Shown one piece after another: positions 60,842 through 64,000 of a stretch of DNA of 64,000 nucleotides. Position numbers and translations under genes: made by a program. The notes beneath the pieces were generated by a model. It saw only the letters and a list, made by a program, of their open reading frames with translations. It was not told the origin of the DNA and did not search any database. Source of the stretch: Hyphomicrobiales bacterium (GTDB taxonomy: Bacteria > Pseudomonadota > Alphaproteobacteria > Rhizobiales > Beijerinckiaceae); NCBI GenBank assembly GCA_947455645.1, contig CANGPA010000003.1:1-64000 (forward strand), read 5' to 3'. Position 1 is the first letter of the stretch, and each line of letters opens with the position of its first letter.

Positions 60842-61693
60842 ATGGATGATCCGGACCTGCCCTTGCCGCCTTCCGGTTATACACTGGATCTGCCTGAATC
60901 GATTGATTTTGAAGCCATTCTTCAAGAACAAGTTAGCCTTCAAAATCAAGAACATGACACCTATTCGGAGACGACCGAACAGGCGCTCGCACGTCTGCGC
61001 AATCGGATTGCTGAACTGCATCGACGGACGAATAATGACCGCACGCTTGCGCGCCTCGGACTTGCAATTTTGACGCTCGAATCCTGTGTGGCCAAGCTCG
61101 AGATTAAAGAGCAACGGGTGATCGATTCACCCAGCATTCTTGCGATAGTCGAACAGGTTGAACGCAGTTGTCAGACCATTGAAGAGCGACTCAATAAAAC
61201 GCAAAGCGAGCGCAGCGTTGAACCTGCGCAGATTGCATATTTGATCAGCGAAATACGCATGATCGCGGAGCAAAACACGGCAATGAAGGAGGTAATTGAC
61301 CGACTGCTGACCGAATGGATACCGCGTTTTGATGCAGACCGGACGGAGACACGCAGCAATACGGAAAAGCTGGCGACGCTTCTCTCCGCCTTGCGCGATG
61401 CCCAAATCGGGGAGGGACGCCGTATTTTTGCGTCTCTGGGTGCCATGCACGCCACTCTCGAACGGCTTGTCGAACGCTTATCCCGCGTAGAACATGGACT
61501 GGCCGAAGCGCGCAGCATCGAGACCAGTGTGGCGATTGCGGATTGGCCCGACGCTGTTCGGGCGACTTCGCGGCACGCCTTGACCGATCTTGACGAACCA
61601 CGGCGATCAATCGACCCGCGCGCCGCGCTGGCTGCTGCACGCGCTGCTGCAGCCCGGGCTCTTGCGGCTCACGAGGCCGCCCGCTCAGCCTGA
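60842..61693 (+). CDS. Hypothetical coiled-coil protein
   Basis: Protein of 283 residues, rich in Glu, Arg, Leu and Ala, predicted to be nearly all helix with long coiled coils (RLRNRIAELHRRTNNDRTLA, VEQVERSCQTIEERL, LGAMHATLERLVERLSRVEHG). It ends in an Ala-rich helix (RAALAAARAAAARALAAHEA). That end recalls the FIAAARRAA-type helix before the membrane segment of PodJ-like polar proteins, but there is no membrane segment, so this could be a truncated relative or unrelated. Start may instead be at 60815. No signal peptide. Confidence 0.7.
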   Translation: MDDPDLPLPPSGYTLDLPESIDFEAILQEQVSLQNQEHDTYSETTEQALARLRNRIAELHRRTNNDRTLARLGLAILTLESCVAKLEIKEQRVIDSPSILAIVEQVERSCQTIEERLNKTQSERSVEPAQIAYLISEIRMIAEQNTAMKEVIDRLLTEWIPRFDADRTETRSNTEKLATLLSALRDAQIGEGRRIFASLGAMHATLERLVERLSRVEHGLAEARSIETSVAIADWPDAVRATSRHALTDLDEPRRSIDPRAALAAARAAAARALAAHEAARSA

Positions 61694-61777
61694 CCAACAT
61701 GCCGAACTCCACTGGCCGCTTGCGACGCAGCCGGCTTATCTGGCATCGATGGCATCGTGTCCGTGTAGGAGCTGCTT

Positions 61778-62215
61778 GTGTCCATCGACTTTGTTCATTT
61801 TTCGCCATTTTCGGCTATTTTTGGCGGTGCTTTGATCGGTTTGGCGGCTGCCCTGTTTATACTAGCGCATGGGCGCATTATGGGGGTCAGTGGAATTTTG
61901 GGCGGGCTTGTTCGACCGCTGAAGGGCGATTGGGGTTGGCGTACCCGTTTTCTGGCCGGATTAATCGCCGCGCCGCTCTTGGCACGCTTGGCGGGATTCA
62001 TGCCCGAAGCGCGCATTGACTCCTCCCTGATCGTATTAGTCATCGCTGGCCTACTGGTCGGCTTTGGCACCAGTCTGGGCAGCGGTTGCACCAGCGGCCA
62101 TGGTGTGTGCGGAATCGCACGCCTCTCCCCACGCTCAATCACAGCCACGCTGATCTTTATGGCCTTTGGTATCGCTACCGTATGGGCCATGCGGGTTATC
62201 GGATGGGGGCCATGA
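61778..62215 (+). CDS. YeeE/YedE-family sulfur transporter, first half (PmpA-like)
   Basis: Membrane protein of 145 residues with about four helices. It has the GSGCTSGHGVCGIARLS motif (Cys-containing, typical of the thiosulfate-uptake YeeE family) and an early GALIGLAAALFILAHGRIMGVSGILGG. It is one half of the transporter that is a single chain in TsuA-like proteins. Start is GTG with AGGAG 6 bases upstream; the stop overlaps the next gene (ATGA). Confidence 0.9.
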   Translation: MSIDFVHFSPFSAIFGGALIGLAAALFILAHGRIMGVSGILGGLVRPLKGDWGWRTRFLAGLIAAPLLARLAGFMPEARIDSSLIVLVIAGLLVGFGTSLGSGCTSGHGVCGIARLSPRSITATLIFMAFGIATVWAMRVIGWGP

Positions 62216-62637
62216 CCATGCGGCGGATCAGCGAATTTCTAATCGGCCTCGTATTCGGCGTGGGCTTGCTGCTCAGCGGCATGACCGACCCCGGCAAGGT
62301 TATCGGCTTCCTCGATATTGGCGGTCTATGGGATCCGTCACTCGCTTTTGTGATGGGTGGCGCTGTTGTGATCTCCTTCTTTGCATTCCGGATCGCCCGC
62401 GGATGGCCCGCGAGCCTGTATGGTCGCGTGATCATGCTAACCGATGGAAAAGCCATAGATCTGCGCCTCGTATTGGGCAGCGCACTATTTGGCATCGGTT
62501 GGGGACTCTCCGGCTTTTGCCCGGGCCCGGCGCTGGTTTCCCTCGGAGCCGGAGAATGGAAAGCATTTGTCTTTGTTGCTGCGATGGGCATCGGTATGGC
62601 GCTTGAGGCCTATCTCGAACGACGGAGCCAAACCTAA
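62212..62637 (+). CDS. YeeE/YedE-family sulfur transporter, second half (PmpB-like, DUF6691)
   Basis: Membrane protein of 141 residues, with SEFLIGLVFGVGLLLSGMTDPGKVIGFLDIGG at the start (region about 5-37) and the Cys motif GWGLSGFCPGPALVSLGAGE. It pairs with the preceding gene through a 4-base overlap. An upstream in-frame extension runs over the first gene and is not used. Confidence 0.9.
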   Translation: MTMRRISEFLIGLVFGVGLLLSGMTDPGKVIGFLDIGGLWDPSLAFVMGGAVVISFFAFRIARGWPASLYGRVIMLTDGKAIDLRLVLGSALFGIGWGLSGFCPGPALVSLGAGEWKAFVFVAAMGIGMALEAYLERRSQT

Positions 62638-62640
62638 TTC

Positions 62641-63702
62641 ATGTTTGATGTCATTCTGCCGATTGCCGGTGTTTGGGTTAATATCGGCATTATCGCCTTA
62701 GTGGGTCTGTTGATCGGTTTTGTGTCGGGCTTGTTTGGCGTCGGTGGCGGTTTTCTCATGACGCCGATCTTGATTTTTCTGGGCGTGCCGCCTTCGATTG
62801 CCGTTGCGACCGGCTCGGCACAATTGGTGGCTTCGGCGAGTTTTGGAACCGCTATTGCCTATCGCAAAGGACTGATTGATCGCACGCTATCGATCTATCT
62901 TTTGATCGGTGCCATGATCGGTACCGGATTAGGAATTTCAATTTTCAATCTCTTGAATAAAATGGGGCGGTTGGATCACTTCGTTGCAGTCGCCTATGTT
63001 GTGTTATTGGGTCTTGTTGGCGGTTTCATGTTGAAAGAGAGCCTTGGTGCCGTAAATGCAACGAGCACAACGGATGATGATCGCCCAACCGAAAATGCAA
63101 TACAGCGATGGTTATCGCGTCAAGGTTTTCAAAAAGAATTTCCAAAATTTGGAATCACACTCAGCCTACCCCCGCTGCTCATTATCTCGATCACCATCGG
63201 TCTGATTGGAACAGTTTTAGGTGTTGGCGGTGGATTTATGTTTGTGCCCGCGCTGATCTATCTCTTTCGGCTACCCACACGCGCGGCAGTCGCCGCATCA
63301 CAAGTACAAATTCTCGTAACCATGATTGTGGCGACGGTGCTGCACGCGGTTTACAATCATGCCATTGATGTGGTGCTCGCATTACCACTTATTCTTGGAG
63401 GGGTGTTTGGCGCCCATCTTGGAGCATTGTTGGGCCGTATTGTCGGCGGCGCACGGTTCCGGCTTGCGCTCGCCCTTCTCATTCTCGGTGTCGCACTGCG
63501 GTTTCTTTATGCATTGGCCCGGACTCTGTTTGAACCCTCCTCAAGCGAACCGGCAACACCCATTCCGCTCTCGGCGCTTCCATCATGGGAAGGCTGGGTT
63601 GCGCTCGTCGCGCAAAACAACTCTCTATTTTACGGGCTGGCGACGATGATTATTGCTATTCTCGCCGGCTTTGGGGCAAGCATTCTACTCCATCGCGATT
63701 AA
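62641..63702 (+). CDS. TauE/SafE-family sulfite/sulfonate exporter
   Basis: Membrane permease of 353 residues with around nine helices and the family's duplicated core: LLIGFVSGLFGVGGGFLMTP early and LIGTVLGVGGGFMFVPAL in the second half, plus LGGVFGAHLGALLGRIVGG. Family members export sulfite, sulfoacetate or related anions. It follows the YeeE/YedE pair by 3 bases, so sulfur oxyanion traffic is the likely theme. Confidence 0.92.
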   Translation: MFDVILPIAGVWVNIGIIALVGLLIGFVSGLFGVGGGFLMTPILIFLGVPPSIAVATGSAQLVASASFGTAIAYRKGLIDRTLSIYLLIGAMIGTGLGISIFNLLNKMGRLDHFVAVAYVVLLGLVGGFMLKESLGAVNATSTTDDDRPTENAIQRWLSRQGFQKEFPKFGITLSLPPLLIISITIGLIGTVLGVGGGFMFVPALIYLFRLPTRAAVAASQVQILVTMIVATVLHAVYNHAIDVVLALPLILGGVFGAHLGALLGRIVGGARFRLALALLILGVALRFLYALARTLFEPSSSEPATPIPLSALPSWEGWVALVAQNNSLFYGLATMIIAILAGFGASILLHRD

Positions 63703-63720
63703 GAGGGTCATAAAATTACG

Positions 63721-64000
63721 ATGACAACGGATGATCACAAACCAATTCCGACCCAAACAATTCCGATCATGGCCTTGGTGCTCGGTGCCGGTGGAATAAT
63801 CCCTTTTCTGACCCTGGCATTTGCGCTTGTCGTTGCTCCCGATGTGTTTGGTTTGGGGGAACGCGCGTTGCATATGATGCTCGTGACCTATGGCGCCCTC
63901 ATTGCGTCCTTTCTCGGCGGCGTGCGCTGGGGCAATGTTTTGAATGAAAGCCGACAGCAATCAAAAGAAATGATCATTGCGGTTGTGCCTTCACTCGTGG
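63721..64000 (+). CDS. DUF3429 membrane protein (partial, cut by window end)
   Basis: The first 93 residues are visible: a polar start, a hydrophobic helix (IMALVLGAGGIIPFLTLAFA), then MLVTYGALIASFLGGVRWGN, the DUF3429 signature. The reading frame runs off the window. ATG at 63721 is 18 bases after tauE. Function unknown. Confidence 0.8.
   Translation, partial: MTTDDHKPIPTQTIPIMALVLGAGGIIPFLTLAFALVVAPDVFGLGERALHMMLVTYGALIASFLGGVRWGNVLNESRQQSKEMIIAVVPSLV

Overview
The window is chromosomal DNA from an alphaproteobacterium, most likely of the order Hyphomicrobiales (Rhizobiales). The evidence is a split ATP synthase with only the F1 genes (atpHAGDC), a rph-rdgB-hemW / lipoprotein / rsmI-yraN-gshB neighbourhood, a FixJ/FixK-type regulator pair, a Fur-family Zur next to ispG, an alphaproteobacterial-type RpoH promoter before dnaK, and intergenic repeats of the kind common in this order. 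Family placement is not possible from this window. No rRNA, tRNA, CRISPR array, transposase or phage gene was found; this is almost all core genome.

Layout. 1-2.4 kb: sarcosine oxidase beta subunit (the next sox gene starts at the left edge) and a DUF1624 membrane protein. 2.4-7.3 kb: F1 ATP synthase operon. 7.3-9.0 kb: an AT-rich accessory Nudix-domain gene sitting between the atp operon and priA. 9.0-14.8 kb: GC-rich block with priA, xerC, a protein-lysine methyltransferase candidate, zur and ispG. 14.8-16.9 kb: repeat-rich spacer, methylglyoxal synthase, and cdd-punA for nucleoside salvage. 16.9-19.8 kb: an epimerase-like protein, queG and a GST-fold protein (probable FzlA). 19.9-29.8 kb: a lower-GC stretch of housekeeping genes (uppP, nth, DUF2244, an Ada-like repair protein, dnaK-dnaJ, a PmtA-like methyltransferase, pyrF, dapB, gpmA, a GNAT protein), ending with alkB. 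30.5-36.3 kb: minus-strand run rsmI-yraN-gshB-glnD-grpE. 36.4-42.4 kb: an LpoA-like lipoprotein, the rph-rdgB-hemW operon, hrcA and an EamA permease. 42.5-49.6 kb: lepA, small proteins, a polyprenyl synthase, trmN6, and a serine hydrolase paired with anmK (murein recycling). 49.6-56.6 kb: a small lipoprotein, FixK- and FixJ-type regulators, an aminotransferase, and a giant hybrid histidine kinase with a solute-symporter-like sensor. 56.6-60.6 kb: fadA-fadB beta-oxidation pair with a MerR-family regulator. 60.8-64 kb: a coiled-coil protein, a split YeeE/YedE (PmpA/PmpB-like) sulfur transporter, a TauE/SafE exporter and a partial DUF3429 gene.

The most unusual signal is a related sequence element of about 72 bp carried in frame inside two unrelated enzymes, queG (18605-18676, minus) and alkB (30140-30211, plus), at places where the families normally have a short loop. 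The two peptides match at 11 of 24 positions by eye and both DNA copies carry inverted-repeat structure, as expected of a palindromic element that inserts into genes without breaking them. Second are the AT-rich Nudix gene, a pair of direct repeats next to the MerR gene, and a sulfur-transport cluster without its usual regulator and dioxygenase.
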